A stretch of DNA of 64,000 nucleotides from Doris montereyensis (Eukaryota > Mollusca > Gastropoda > Nudibranchia > Dorididae), in contig JAXRKP010000234.1 in NCBI GenBank assembly GCA_037039925.1, forward strand, positions 245,001 to 309,000. Direction: 5' to 3'. Positions 1-38,199 of the stretch are shown here, piece after piece (position 1 is the first letter of the stretch; each line of letters starts with the position of its first letter). Under the pieces are notes generated by a model, which had not been told where the DNA came from, ran no database searches, and saw only the letters and a program-made list of their open reading frames with translations. The translations under genes were made by a program, and so were the position numbers.

Positions 1-12374
<12,374 letters not shown>

Positions 12375-12827
12375 CGTGTTTGAAATCTTCATTTAGATCA
12401 TGTTCTCATCTTAAAAGGCAAATAATAAAAACGGTTCAATGCTAGACTGTCAGTCATAAAAATTGGGAGAACTATCCTTAAATCATATTATTATCAATTT
12501 CAATGGAGAGTTTTTTTACACAGTATCTGACTACACAGGAAATAGGGGTGGGGAATTTAAATTTAAGCATTGGAAAAACGCAAAGTTGTCGAGACATATC
12601 TTTTCTTCATAGATTTCAAAGACGAAGGCATTTTAATTAAAGCAGAGATGTGCATTTGATCAAGCCACGCTCCCAGCCCTTATAAATAGGTACTGATAGT
12701 GAACTCTCTCTACCTGCCAGACAGATGGTTCACTCTTCAGGGATTATCTTAGATTTTACGAAAGGTAAAGCTGTTATTATACAGAATCTAATTTATGCAG
12801 TATTGTGCAAATTGACATGAAAATTAG

Positions 12828-13159
12828 GCGAAATATGACAATAAGTGACAACTCCACTAATAAAGACAGAACAAACACGTGACGTTGGTATAACCCTTCG
12901 TCAGACAACAAACGAGAAATATTTAGAATCTAGATCTAAGTAATACCTCTGGCATCACACAATGTGATGTCAGAAGAAAAACATAAAGGAGAAAGAAAGA
13001 AAGAAAAAGACAGTGATGTTAAGAAACGTAGCAGACGGGGGTGTGAAGAAAGAGCGAGAGTGGAAGGTTCAGATCTAGAATGAAATAAAAATATGAAAAT
13101 AAGTATGTAATAAAAGGTGAGAAGGAGATGGAGAGAATGAGAGAAATATAGAAAAGAGA

Positions 13160-13257
<98 letters not shown>

Positions 13258-13590
13258 GTGAGTGAAAGAGAGAAAAGAAAGAAAACAGGCAGGGAAGAAA
13301 GAAAGGAGAGAGAGAGATGTATGAGTATGGGAAACAAGAACGAAAAAATAGGATAAATGTAAGACTAGATCTATATCTCACTGGGTCTAGAAAGAAGAAA
13401 TGATAGGATAAATGTAAGACTAGATCTATATCTCAATGGGTCTAGAAAGAAGAAATAATAGAGAATGAATGAAAGGAAGTGTTAATCAAGTTAAAAATTT
13501 ACACTGAAGGTGCGAAATGTATATAAATTACAAATTTATCGATACAATAAGGGAAGAGAGCAAGCAACTTAGCTGAAATTTCAAAAAATG
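12828..13590 (-). mobile_element. Penelope-like element terminal repeat, copy 1 (with AG expansion)
   Basis: On the minus strand it aligns with 24460-25030: GGTGCGAAATG..-type left part, TCTAGACCCA..TGAGATATAGATCTAG, a CT tract, GATCTGAACCTTCCA, the inverted repeat TGACATCACATTGTGTGATG, then TCGTTTGTTGTCTGACGAAG and CACGTGTTTGTTCTGTCTTT. The hammerhead-like core is damaged: GAAAC has become ACCAAC. A 55-bp segment (GGATAAATGTAAGACTAGAT...) is tandemly doubled at 13348-13458. Confidence 0.65.
13160..13258 (+). repeat. (AG)n microsatellite inside Penelope-like terminal repeat
   Basis: About 95 bp of AG ending in GTGAGTGAGTGA. It corresponds to the short TCTCTCTCTCTCCG of copy 2 at about 24686. 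Confidence 0.95.
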
Positions 13591-13599
13591 CCTGTAGAC

Positions 13600-14130
13600 T
13601 CTATAAGTAGGCTAATTATGAATATAATGGCTTTGCATACGTTTTATTGCCACTTCGTCAACGTTCAAAAAACGGCGGATTCTTCTGTCCCCTTTAGAAA
13701 AACAAATATCATTGCGATTTTGCCGATATTCACAATATATTACAAATTATAAGACGAAGATGAAGAAAAGTATGGTAAATTAAGCTTCCTTGATCAAAAC
13801 TAAACAAAATAACAAGAAACATATAACTAATGGGTTTAATATGTGTTTTATTTCCGTTTTCATAAATTACCCATGTAACTGGACAGGTTTTGAGAATGGC
13901 TCATATGCTTTTAAGTATTTCAAAGTATTTTTGACTAGTACGGTAGTTAAAGTAGGTCCTAGATCAGATGCCTTTTTAAAAACAGCAAAGAGAAGGCAGC
14001 GTTGCCTATAACTACACCATAGCAATAAAATAGATTAGGATACATCATATTGTCACAATAATAAAATCCACACTATTGGGACCCGGGTCTATATTATAAT
14101 ATTACATCCCGTTTTTTTCCTTATTATTTC
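13600..14130. other. AT-rich intergenic stretch, nothing recognised
   Basis: Short ORFs only, with no conserved motif. Confidence 0.5.
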
Positions 14131-14139
14131 TCTATTGGA

Positions 14140-14886
14140 AAAGAGCTGTTTTAACGACATCAAGCGATCCAGAGACCTGGAATAACGAGAACTCGAAAAT
14201 GGTTATCTGAAATTAAAAATCATAATTTTCAACAAACACTCACATTCATCCATACACATATCACAACACGCATTAACGATCAAGCCATAAAGTGGGAGAA
14301 GGTAACAAAGAACGAGTACCGTATCATACAGTACAATGTACGTAGGCTATACACGTGTGTAGGCACGCTACCAGCCAGCACTAGCCAAAGCGTTGTGATT
14401 ATCGATCGACTCTCGCACGCAGCGCAGCGGCATAGCAAACTGTACACATGTGTAGTGTAGCCTACTTCATTGGCCAACACTACACCACAGCCACTAGCCA
14501 AAGCGTTGTGATCGGTCGACACCTTTGTTCCTGCGTAGTCATCGTCTTTTTTTACTTTACTTCTTTTAATTTTTACACCATGAATTCTCAAAAAAGAAAG
14601 AGGCTAATCATTGAAACGAAAGTTTCCATAATAGAAGAAGTGGAGAAGAAAGAAACTACATAATGTACCAATGCAGATATATGTCATCGATTTGACATTC
14701 CCTCTAGTAGTAGTACTTTGTACACAATTCTAAAGCAAAGGACAAAGACAAGATCCTTTCTGCTTACTCATGCGGAGAGTTTACAAAGGAGCGGAAGAAA
14801 ATTAGATGGCCCGGGAATAACGAGAGCTCGGGGAATAACGACACTTTTTGCTTGGAACGGGGGCTCGTTATAACCGAGTTCCACTA
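14140..14886 (+). pseudogene. Tigger/pogo-like transposase remnant (CENP-B-type HTH)
   Basis: MNSQKRKRLIIETKVSIIEE VEKKETT (14580-14660) followed after a stop by NADICHRFDIPSS and STLYTILKQRTKTRS (14670-14755). This is the KRK-x(5)-K-x-x-I-I-x-E-V-E ... ADIC-x-x-F-x-I-P-x-S-T-L-x-T-I-L pattern of the CENP-B/Tigger N-terminal DNA-binding domain. The right terminus resembles a Tigger end (CGTTATAACCGAGTTCCACT, 14863-14882). The DDE domain is absent, so this is a 5' fragment or internally deleted copy. Confidence 0.7.
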
Positions 14887-16130
14887 TATTGTTTAAGACT
14901 TTAAGTGCCGGTACCGCCCATGTCCCAAAATCCAATACCTTTCTCGGTAGCTTACTCCATAATATTAATAACCTACTGGGATATTTAAATAAAATGGGTA
15001 ATAAAAATCGCGACCCGTGCTCACCGGAAGGTATGAAAGGTCTACTTCTCGTTTACTTTTTTTTTTCGGAACGAAATATGACCGCTAGAACTAGAAGTCG
15101 ACTTCGCTCAAGGCCGTCAAGATGGCCTTGCTTCGCTACGATTGAAACTGAAAGCACGCGTCTCAACTTCAATTCTCTAAAAATATATTTTTAGACATAG
15201 ATTCTAGAGATCTGTGTGTCCCAATAAAGACCCGGGTCCGAATAAAACCCATATTATTGGGACACGCGGATCCGAATAAATCCCACACTATTGGGACACG
15301 GGTCCGAATAAGGACAGCCTTAAAAATGTCATCAGATTTTAAGTGCGGTCAATCCCCATGGAGGTATTGGCCATGGAAAGTAAGGTCCAGTGACGTCAGA
15401 CTTCCTGGCCAGGTGTTCGAGGCCTGGCTCATGCGATGAAGGTACAAAAAACCGCGAGTAGGAATTACAACTTCAATCCTATGAAAAAGCGTTGCCTTCG
15501 TATGCTTTTGAATTCTTTGAAAAGTTTTTGACATGTTGATTAAGTGGCAAATAAGAACAAAATTTATGCTTTGGACGGCACCGCAGCGCTGATGTAAAAA
15601 AAGTGTTCTCTCTGTGATCACACTCACTAAGACTTAGACTAGATTAAATTAGACTTAGACCTGAGACTGGTAGATCTCGATCTAATCTAGATCTAGCCCT
15701 ATGTCAAACTCAAACATGCATTAGATCTCAATGTAGAATATAGAATGGGATGCAAAAAAAAGAAAAAGAAGAACGGCAGCAGCCTACTAGATCAATCTTC
15801 GTCAAAGTCTAGATCTAGATCTAGATGCTCATTTTGCATTTTATAAACTCAGTATACTCGAGATAAGAAAGTTCTTTTTGGAGGAGAGGCAGGACCGGGC
15901 TGAAATCGAAACCGGAAGCGTGCTGCATGCACGCAAAAGAGTTACTATCTCTCATTCAAGGATAGATAATTTCCTAAACCCAAGCAATGTCAAACTCCTA
16001 CCCTGGAGGGTAAGGTTTTCTTGGTATAGGCCTACGTATTTATGTCGTGGTAGTGGTGGTAGTTTACCATTGCTTTCCACACCGACTTAGTTTGGCCTAG
16101 TCTGAAACTGAAATAGACTTGACTACCTAT
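14887..16130. other. Intergenic stretch with short tandem motifs, no gene recognised
   Basis: Contains repeated ACTATTGGGACACGGGTCCG-like blocks (15235-15310, echo at 14070-14090) and clusters of AGATCTAG (15660-15830). ORFs are short and without family motifs. Confidence 0.4.
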
Positions 16131-16139
16131 TTGGCTGCT

Positions 16140-16330
16140 GGGTCGACAGGGGATAACAAGGGGGATAATACTGCAGTAAGCCGATAACTAATGAAGAGGA
16201 ATATGAAATAATGATAATGAAAGTGAAAGGCCTAATAGAAAACGGGACAGAGTAGAGACCTTTATCAACAACGAAGAGACATATAAACCATAACTACTAA
16301 ACAATGCTGAAAAGAAGTAATGGTGCCGAG
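16140..16330. repeat. Dispersed repeat R1, degenerate copy
   Basis: Shares ATACTGCAGTA(A/G)GCCGATA, GAATATGAAAT, GTGAAAGGCCTAATA, GGGACAGA, AGAGAC and ACTAAACAATGCTGAA with 18510-18860. Confidence 0.5.
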
Positions 16331-16509
16331 AGGTGGCCATTGGTGCAACGACCCACCGCATAATTTCCATCCTCAGAGCAAGCCTCGTATGTATCGTTCA
16401 CAAACGGGGAGTTATGAAGCACCACGAACATCAGAACAAGGTCAAAAATAAGGAACAAAGACAATAAGAGAGACATCAGATAGGAATACAGAAACGCACT
16501 GTATCAAGT

Positions 16510-17075
16510 GATCATCATCATCAACTGCATACATTGTATTTTTTTGTACATCCCCTATGACGTTGAATCCCGGACAGCACCTTTGATTGTCTTTCTTTCC
16601 TGTGCCGTTTTTCGAGCCTCTGTTCTCATATTTTCCATAAACTTCTTCTATATCTTACTCCCATCTTCTGCATGGCTTCCACCCTGAGATCGCCACCATG
16701 GTGGACAGGGCTACTTCAAACAAACAAACAAAGCATGGCTTCTCTGTTTCTTTTCCCACTCATTTTGCCCTCCAAAATCATCCTTCCTGAACCTTCATGC
16801 CGTTTGATGTGGCCATAGTATTTCAGCGTTTGAGTTCTGACAAACCGTTCCAGCCATCCCTCGTTTACTGGCAATTCTTTTCTTATGGATGTGTTGGTTC
16901 TGTGTTGTCCATGAAACACTAAAGATTTTCTGTAGCATTTCATTACGAATAAATTAACAAATTTAATAATATTATTCTTGTTCAAAAGACATGTCTCACT
17001 TCCATATGCTGCTGTATGACCTTTAGTTTTGTTTCTTTGACCTGTTCTTTCCTTTATCGTCCAATATCCCACATG
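16510..17075 (-). mobile_element. LINE 3' fragment (reverse-transcriptase C-terminal tail)
   Basis: Minus-strand translation reads YGSETCLLNKNNI, FVMKCYRKSLVFHGQHRTNT, SIRKELPVNEGWLERFVRTQ, YYGHIKRHEGSGRMI, the classic RTE/L2-type post-RT tail (Y-G-S-E-T-W, M-K-C-Y-R-R, G-H-I-K-R). It continues after a small rearrangement as RTEARKTAQERKTIKGAVRD and ends in a TGATGATGATCA tail. Dead. It abuts another LINE fragment head-to-head. Confidence 0.65.
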
Positions 17076-18330
17076 CGCATTTCAAGCAAAATATTGGAAC
17101 ATATTGTAGTCAGTCACGTCATGAATTACTCAGATAAGCATGCTGGTATTCTGTATGCCATGCAACATGGATTCAGATCCAAACGAGCCTGCAAGCACAA
17201 CTGATCCGTTTCATAGATCATGTGTCTAAGTCTCTAGAGAAAGGTCAACAAAGAAATATCATGATCATGGATTTCTCTAAAGCTTATGATAAAGTAGAAC
17301 ACAACTTCTTGTGCCACAAACCTAGACTAGAGAGTATGGAATAAATAGAATAATCAACAGATGGATTGGCAACTTCTTCAAAAACCGCATCTAATCAGTA
17401 ATCATTGAGGGTGAATCCTAGTGGTGTTCCACAAGCCTCAGTCCTTAGACCCACTTTATTTCTATTTTACATAAATGACCTAGCAGAAAATATCACGTAG
17501 AAAGTGGGGCTCTTTGCTGACGACACAATTGTTTATCTAGTAGCAAAATCACAAGCTTATGCTGCAACTCTGCATGCGACTTTAATAAACTGGCTGTATG
17601 GCAACAGAAGAACTGCATTAGAGTTCCACCCTGAAAATGCGATGCTATAACCATCTCCAGAAAACGTAATTCAGTATATACAATTGCACACTACACAACC
17701 ACACATTAGAGAATGTAACAAAAATAATAACATATGCCAAATACCCAGGAGTCACCAAACAAGCAAGTGTAGACTGGGATGAGTACATAACAAACATTGT
17801 GACAAAAGCCAACAAGACCCTAGGGTTCCTCCGAAGAAACCTGAAAGATCAAATCAACAAAAGTAAAGAAGAGAGCATACAAATCGTTAGTTCGACCACT
17901 TGTTAAATACGCCAGTACTATCTGAGTTTCCCACACGAATTTCCAGATAGAAATGGTACAAAGGAGGGGTGCTTGTTTTACAACAGGAAGCATCATGACA
18001 CCTCAAGTGTAAACAAACATGCTAGAGGGACTTATCTGGCCATCCCTTCAATCGAGGAGAAACAATGATCGACTTGTGATGAAGTGTAAGATCAAAAACA
18101 ACCTGGTGGCTATTTCATACCCTGACCTCCAAAAGTCTGTAAGATCCTCAAGAGCAATTCACTTTAACAGTCTCATCCTAGTCTCTAGCACCACAAAATG
18201 AAATTTGTCATTCTACCCAAGAACTATAATAGACTGGAACGCCTTGCCAAAAGAAACTGCACCCGCACCCACTTTAGACTTCTTCATAAACATAGTACTT
18301 CATTCTCCATCAACAATATAAAATTTAATG
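17050..18330 (+). mobile_element. CR1/Jockey-like reverse-transcriptase fragment
   Basis: Reads SKILEHIVVSHVMNY, QHGFRSKRACKHN, IMDFSKAYDKVEHNFL, SGVPQASVLRPTLFLFYIND, GLFADDTIVYL, TLGFLRRNLK, RPLVKYAST. These are RT motifs 1-7 and the distal L-x-F-L-R-R-N and RP-L-V-E-Y-A blocks in order, with frameshifts and stops. Confidence 0.75.
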
Positions 18331-18509
18331 ATATCCTCAGCCACTGTCTATTAATTTTTAAGATTGATCCCCACAACATGTCAGAATCTTCAAATGTGAA
18401 AGAGGATATTAAAAGGCAGAATCAGAATCAGAGAATCATTAAGTTTCTGATATTTATAAGTTTGATCGTTGCCCAATGCGAGCTTTTTCCTTATTCCTAG
18501 TGATAAAAA

Positions 18510-18860
18510 GAAATAATACTGCAGTAGGCCGATATCAAATGAAGATGTTTGTTTCTTGTTTGTTTCTTTGAAATTTACCCCGTCCACCATTGCAGAGATC
18601 TCAGGGTGATTTAAAAGGAAATAGCAAGATGAACGATAAGGGAAAGAAGGAAAGGAAAGAAGTAGGACCTACAAACAGCTCCCGCCAAACGCCTGCAATG
18701 AAAATGAATATGAAATGGTAATGAAACACCTAATACTAATACATGTAGATAAAAAGTGGGACAGAACAGAGACACTTTCGAGTGGCCAATCCTTCATCAG
18801 CAACAAAGAAACATACCGATAGAAATGATTACTACATGTACTAAACAATGCTGAACCTGA
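18510..18860. repeat. Dispersed repeat R1, longest copy, with hammerhead-like core on minus strand
   Basis: Contains the R1 signature GATCTCAGGGTGATTTAAAA, GGAAATAGCAAGATGAACGA, AAGAAGTAGGACCTACAAAC and GCCAAACGCCTGC. On the minus strand, 18764-18797 reads GCTGATGAAGGATTGGCCAC then TCGAAAGTGTC, that is CTGATGA - short segment - GAAA. Other copies: 16140, 40905, 45940, 49975, 51695 and 51940, plus pieces in the 11-12 kb duplication. R1 is unnamed to me. Confidence 0.55.
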
Positions 18861-18959
18861 AACGTGAAGGACTGTTTCTAAAAGAAGAAAAACATTAAAT
18901 CCAGAAAAAGATATTAGATCAATTATACAAACAAACTTGATTTAGATGTAGTTAACTAT

Positions 18960-20095
18960 AGAAGTAGCATTGGTGGCCTCGTGGTGAGCTTTCTGGACTT
19001 GGGATCTTGAGGTTCTGGGATCATATCCCAGCAATGCTAGGTCCGACGTTGTGTTCCTTGAGAAAGACACTTAACTCATCCCCCCCTCCACTCAACCCAG
19101 GTGCAAATGGGTATCAGTAACAATTTGGGAGTAAAAATATGTGACAAACTAACATCCTGTCGAAGATAGGATTATTATCTCGTATTCCACTTCAAACCTT
19201 ACACAAACACAACAGAATCAAATGCAGTTGGGTGGGGCAATCATCAAGGAAACAGAAATTCATCGACTTCGGCAGTGTGGTCACAAAAAAGGGGGAAATG
19301 TTGAAGATGATATAAGAAGCAGAATCATCAAAGCAAGATTCGCTTTTCTCAGTCTCCGATCCCTCTAGAACTCACAACCAGTCTCACTGCACAGCACGAT
19401 CCGTATTTACTGTAATTACTACCGTCCTCATTATGGCAAAGATTATATTAATTTGTAACCTTTTGTTTTGATTCATGAAGTTGATTACAACTTTTTTTAC
19501 TGTTAAAATCACCTACATTGTTATGAATTCAATTTTTTTATGGAGTTTTTTATTGTCAAAAAAAATATCCCATCAATAATGAAAAACAAAAAAAGAATCC
19601 ATATTTTTTAATACAAACGTGAAATCCATCTTTTTTTGTGGCTTAGAAAAATGGCGTAAAACATCAGACCTTCATCAGCATATGATACATGCTCAAAATC
19701 TGATGACCAGAAAAAATAACCAACTTCAACCTTTGGAAAAAGACCAAACAGAACCCTATTAAACAGAAGATAGACTAGAGGATGTGAGGCTGGATCGAAC
19801 ACACCTTGACAAAGCCACAGGACAACATCATCAGACGATCACGTGCCTGGAACCCTCAAGGGAAGAGAAAGATCTGTTGAAGAAGAGGCCAGAGCAGCCA
19901 GCTGGTCATGGGCCTAGTTGAGGAAAGTGGCACAGAACAGGGTAAGATGGTGGAATGTGGCCGCAGACCTATTGCTCCAAACGAAACGAACAGGAATGAG
20001 TCAAGTCAAGTAATTTCTGCTTCATGCTATAGAAACCGGGATAAACGCTGGCTCTATGGGTCGTAAGGGTCTTGAAAGAAGTAAAAAGAAATCAG
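18960..20095 (+). repeat. SINE family 2 copy a, split by a LINE insertion
   Basis: 5' part (18960-19192): tRNA-like head GGTGGCCTCGTGGTGAGCTT and core TTCCTTGAGAAAGACACTTA then CCAGGTGCAAATGGGTA. 3' part (20022-20095): CTTCATGCTATAGAAACCGG then TCTATGGGTCGTAAGGGTCT. In the uninterrupted minus copy at 48915-49205 these halves are contiguous. A similar TTCC(A)CTTCA / TTCTGCTTCA occurs on both sides of the LINE, as expected of a target-site duplication. Confidence 0.6.
19230..20020 (+). mobile_element. LINE 3' fragment nested in SINE
   Basis: FIDFGSVVTKKGGNVEDDIR, SRIIKARFAFLSLRSL (19257-19365) matches the F-x-Y-L-G-S-x-V-T-x-x-G-G...I-x-x-R-I-x-K-A-R-x-A-F block. After ~340 bp of unrecognised sequence, WIGHTLTKPQDNIIRRSRAW then NPQGKRK and VAQNRVRWWNVAADLL (19795-19990) give the GH-x-L-R / Q-G-K-R-K / A-Q-x-R-x-x-W tail. 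Several frame changes. Confidence 0.65.
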
Positions 20096-20099
20096 GGAT

Positions 20100-23000
20100 T
20101 TAAGTTCATTTGTATTTAAGAGTTTTATAAAGTATAATATACATAGGGACTCCATACTTTATTCTTCATTATGTTTTTGTTTTTTCCCCAGCCATAATCA
20201 CAAGCCTAGAGTATAGAAATTCAAACTTTTCTATTCTCTGCGGCACATCAATTTGGCTTTAGGCATCTGCTATTGATTTTTACTTGATTTTTCAAAATAT
20301 TACCATTCTTCCTGGGAAAGTGTTAATTAATAGCCTATTTTAAATAATGTGATACCATGTGATTTGTGGGACATAAATCAATCATTTTCGACCTCTAGGA
20401 TTTATTATGTAATATGTCATGTAATGTGATTGTTCTCTGATACAATAATGTGTTTTCTTTTATGGTATTCCTTGATTCTCCTTGGGAGGGGGTCGTTGAA
20501 TGAACGTAATGCCTGCATGTGATTGTTATCTGCAATCTATTGCAGCATGTAAGGCCTCACTGTGACCCTGACTAGACTAGTCACTTGCCACTGGTTGTAA
20601 TAAAATCCATCAGGGCCAAAAACTGAACAAGTTAATCATTATGGCTGAGATTACCATTCATCATGGATATGGATAAATAGCCTTGGGTCATGTGACTTTG
20701 CACTGTTCTGAATACTCTGTTGTAAATGTAATGTTCATCTCGTTCCTGTATGTGTTAAAAATTGAACAAGGACACATAACAATAATAACATGTTTTGAAT
20801 ATTAATACTATGAACTTTTACAAGGTGATAATTATTTTTTTAAAACACACACTTGAAAATAGTTTGTATCCAAATAATTTTATTAAAATTTAGTCCAGTT
20901 CTATAATGAAACATCTCAATGAATATTTTCATGATCTTGTTAGATCAAATTCATTTGATTGAAGTCAAAGCAAATAAAATATTAAATCTGAGATTTAAAA
21001 AGTTCTATCTCAACTCAACTATTGGCCATGAATTATCTTTAATTGTGATTTACAATATTTGCAAGTCGAAACTATGTGTCAATCGGGGAAGCATGTAAAT
21101 AAAGGGTGCACATTATTCACATTTCAACTGTGATGATAAAATTATTGAGGTCCTCTGACTCAAAACAACAGTGTGATAGAACCTTGTTAGTCTTAATCTC
21201 ATTTTCAGGTGGCCAAACTATTCCTCATACAGCAAGGATGTGCTGTGCTATGTTACACATTTTTAAAACATGTATTCATTCACTTTCAAGAATTTTGAAA
21301 ATTTTGCTTTCAATGCTCTAAATTATGGAGGGACTAACAAAGCCAAAAAAATGTAAAAAAAATTTGAGAAGATAATGTACTTATAAAAGGCTGTGTTGTT
21401 ACATCATCCAGTATTTTTATAACTTTATTAATGTAACTGGAGAAAAAGTAGGGTCTACTAGTTGAAGAAAAAATCCCTCATCACTAATCATACTATAATG
21501 GAAGTAAAGTCAATTGTGTAATCACAAAAGACTTTTAAAATCTGACCTCCATAAATTCTATAAACTAATAGAATAAGTACAGAATATAGAAGGGTGGACG
21601 TCGGCATACTAAAAACATAATAATAGGAAAATCAATTGATCCACATAAATATTTTAGGTGATTAGACCTGAACAAATCAACTTATGAAAACGTGCCACAA
21701 TTTCTCTCAACTTTGGAAAATCAAAAACTAGGAAGAGATAATTTTGAATTTGTCTTTGTTTGTGTTCAATCAACTGTGAGCTGGCATAAATTGGTAAACT
21801 AGTACTAATAATATTTGCAACAAATTCCTTCCAATTTTCCTCGAACATGATCCACTTTGTTATATTCTTGCATATTGTATCAATAAATGAAATACAAACA
21901 AATTAATAATATATTATATCAATAAAAACCTGAAATAAGTTTGGTCTCTATGATCCGTTACGGCCTTACAGGAACTTTACTAAGCAAAAGATATTTATCA
22001 TAAGTAGAAAGAAAAAGACAGTGCCGAGACATCCAGTAACTAGTTAAACCCAGACACAGAGTGGTAAACTGGAAGTGAAATCGAAAGAAAGAAAGAAATT
22101 TTCTGGGCTGTTTTCAATTGAATTTTAGGTTTGGACTGTTATCAATCACTGAACAAATAGTGCAAAGTTGGAACTTGTATCGTATACAATCTTGTATTTA
22201 GTGATAATAATCCTTTATACAATAAATATTATTTAGATGGCACTACAGCATATCATCTTGAGAAGTCCTCGTACAAAGAGCTCTCTTCAGACCTGTGTAT
22301 AACAATGTAAACATTTCACATAGGAAAGGCACAGTAGGGTTTTCAACATAACATTTTTCTTAACCAAATTAAAAACATTCAAATATAACACTTGACAAAA
22401 TATCGACACTAAACTTTTGCTAGAATAAATATGAATAAGATCTGTGATAATGGAACATTCATATTCAAATTCAATGGCAACAGGAAGGGAAGAAGCATAA
22501 ATATGGACCTTAGGTGAAAATGGTAAAAAAAAGATATAATATAATTCAAGAGAGTGTTAATTGTAATTTTCCCTAATTTCGTAACCAAAGCACCAAATTC
22601 ATTGCAAGAAGCCTTATAGCAACATTATAAAAAACATAATTGTTTTAAATATCACAATTAATTTTGTGAAACAATATTCACTGGATAAATACACTGATTG
22701 TGTATGAAATAGTAAAGCATTAGAACCAGTAACATCATAAATTTAAAAACAAGACTAAAAAAAGTGAGGACCTAATTAAATAAGTGTCTGCTTACAATAA
22801 TAGCAACAAAAATGACTTGAATGGTGTAAAAGATTACAACAACAAAAAAGTAATACAAAACACATTGAGCAAGAAGTTGGAGAAACATTTTGGTAGCACA
22901 TTCAATGCAAAAAGGAAAACCGTATCGGATCCTGTGGTGGAATTGGTACAAACAAAATACTAAGCACGTGACCAACAGCTTAACCTATGATTCCCTGATG

Positions 23001-23470
23001 GGCAGGAAATTATTTCATGGTCTGAGTGAAATGCAATGATGCAATGATGTTGAGTTTTTTGGGGACTCCTGAAGAACATGAACCAATCATGGCCAAGATT
23101 TGATAGCTGGATCTCCAAACAGAGACAAAGTTTTGGGAGACTAAGGCCTATGACCATAGACCAGGCCAAAGTTTTTGTATCAGAATGAGTCAATATGTTT
23201 TGAACTTCAAAAGAAAGATTAAGTATGCAAGAATTAGGCGGAATAAAAAAAGATGCCCTCAAGAGGGTTAAGTGAGTATCTATATCATATACTTCATTCA
23301 TTAAAAAGTCACAACACCCTTCCCTAAACACCCCCTCCCCCCCTAAAGCAAAAAAGATCAAAAATATTACAAACACCTCGCATTTTAAACAAAGTCCTAC
23401 AATAATACAAAAAATCATGGCTCTCTTGTAATTTTCATTCCTTTAGAATATCATAGAAAGGTTGAATTCT
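20100..23470. other. Intergenic stretch between carboxylesterase A (5' side) and B (3' side)
   Basis: AT-rich, no ORF with recognisable motifs, no SINE head seen. The segment 23090-23230 recurs at 38850-38990. Confidence 0.5.
23090..23230 (+). repeat. Dispersed direct repeat D1, copy a
   Basis: Shares AGATTTGATAGCTGGATCTC, AAAGTTTTGGGAGACTA, GACCATAGACCAGG and GAGTCAGTC/GAGTCAAT blocks with 38850-38990. Type unknown. Confidence 0.6.
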
Positions 23471-23471
23471 T

Positions 23472-36579
<13,108 letters not shown>

Positions 36580-36601
36580 TTTGCTTGATTATTTGATTCC
36601 C

Positions 36602-37716
36602 TGTGGTAAAAAAATAAGTCATGAATTTAAAGGCTTGACTTTTACATTAAGATCATAATATATCTAAATTGTTTTTTGTAAACAGTTCAATTTTAAAGGG
36701 TGCTGATTTTTCTATTAAAAGCTCAGCACTTTAATGATTTTGCTAACAAATTTGACAAATTTTCGGGTTTTAAAACATATTTTAGTCAATATTAACCAAA
36801 AAATCTGCACTGTGATGACAATGCTTAGATTAAAAAAGTGAAATGTTATTGTTAGTTCAAAGTTTAACAACTATGGAGATAATTCAGGAACCTATCACAA
36901 TGAAATTGAATTGATCTCTCCAAATGGCATATTTAGAAGTAATGGTAATGCTATCTGATAAATGGTTACAACTGTTTCTGTCATCACTATTAACCTGTGT
37001 GACTTAAATAAAATTTACTGTTCAAATACAACAGTTTCCTAACAAATTATTGTCATCAAAGCAAAGGGAGACAATAACAAAAAAAAAACAGCAAACATTT
37101 GAAAATGATAGGCCGACTAGGCCTCTAGTTCTGCTTGGGTTTTTTTTTCTAGGAGGGCGTCCAGATGTGTGTTGAGGAGGGGGCATAGTACACCTTCCTC
37201 ACTTGACTTGCGACATCATATAATGATTCCACGGGCGAAGCCCAATTGTGTTGATTTTCGGTGTTAGGCCTATGTCTTTCTGTCCGTCACAGCATCGGTA
37301 CAACACATGCGCTGTTTTTTAAAATTTATTTACTTTGTGTAGTTTGATCTAGATCTCTACATCTCTCTCTAGATTTAGAACCTACAAGCAGATCTATAAC
37401 TGAAACACATTATTTCAAAGGAATAAGGTGAATGTTTCCATTGGAGGAAGATATTACAACTGAATGATCTACAATAAAAGCGACTCACAGTAATAGCCCG
37501 AAGTAAATCGGGAAATACAATTGAATAATACACTGTATTAAAATTTCGAGTCTTCTGTTATTAGACTTGTTTTCTCCCCTTAATTTTCTATCTGAAATTG
37601 AAATCGAAACCGGAAACATGTAATTTAATGTCAAGGCGACCCACGCCGAAGCAGACACTGGGGAGCGATGATCGTGGTTGTCAACAAACCTCTCAGACTC
37701 GAGTCACTTCCACTTC

Positions 37717-37720
<4 letters not shown>
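36602..37720. other. Upstream region of carboxylesterase B, nothing recognised
   Basis: AT-rich; may hold a 5' UTR exon because an acceptor-like TTTTACCACAG precedes the start codon. No ORF with family motifs. Confidence 0.4.
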
Positions 37721-37788
<68 letters not shown>

Positions 37789-37856
37789 TGAGGGGAGGGA
37801 GGGATGGAGAGAGAGAGAGAGGGGGAGAGGGAGGGAGAGAGAGTGTGTGTGTGTGT
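37721..37856 (+). repeat. (AG)n / GGGA / (GT)n compound microsatellite
   Basis: Pure AG for ~65 bp, then GAGGGAGGGA blocks, then GTGTGTGTG. Confidence 0.95.
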
Positions 37857-38199
37857 TACGTGTATGACCGCCGGAGGACAAGCTGGGTGTCAGTGATTTA
37901 GTGTTGTGTCATCTCTTTGAATTTGAAGTTAAACATGTCTCTTTAAACGTTGATCTCTTTAGATTCTCTGTTCTCATTCGCATTGGCATCGTATCGTGCA
38001 TGGCTCACATTCACATATTATATTTATATTGTGGCAGGCATGACTTGTCCAGACTATCAGTGTCATTATATTGTGATTGTTGAGGGAGTATGAGCGTGCA
38101 TTTGGCCGAAGTGAGACCAAGCCACCGTGTGTTTAATAACAGGAGTCTATATATCGAAAAATCGGTCAGAAGGAAAATGCAGCTGCTTGGGCAAAGCGT

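Noticed and set aside
14448..14663. 71-aa ORF as a gene
   Set aside because: Only its C-terminal part (MNSQKRKR...) is meaningful, as a transposase remnant; the upstream part is non-coding.
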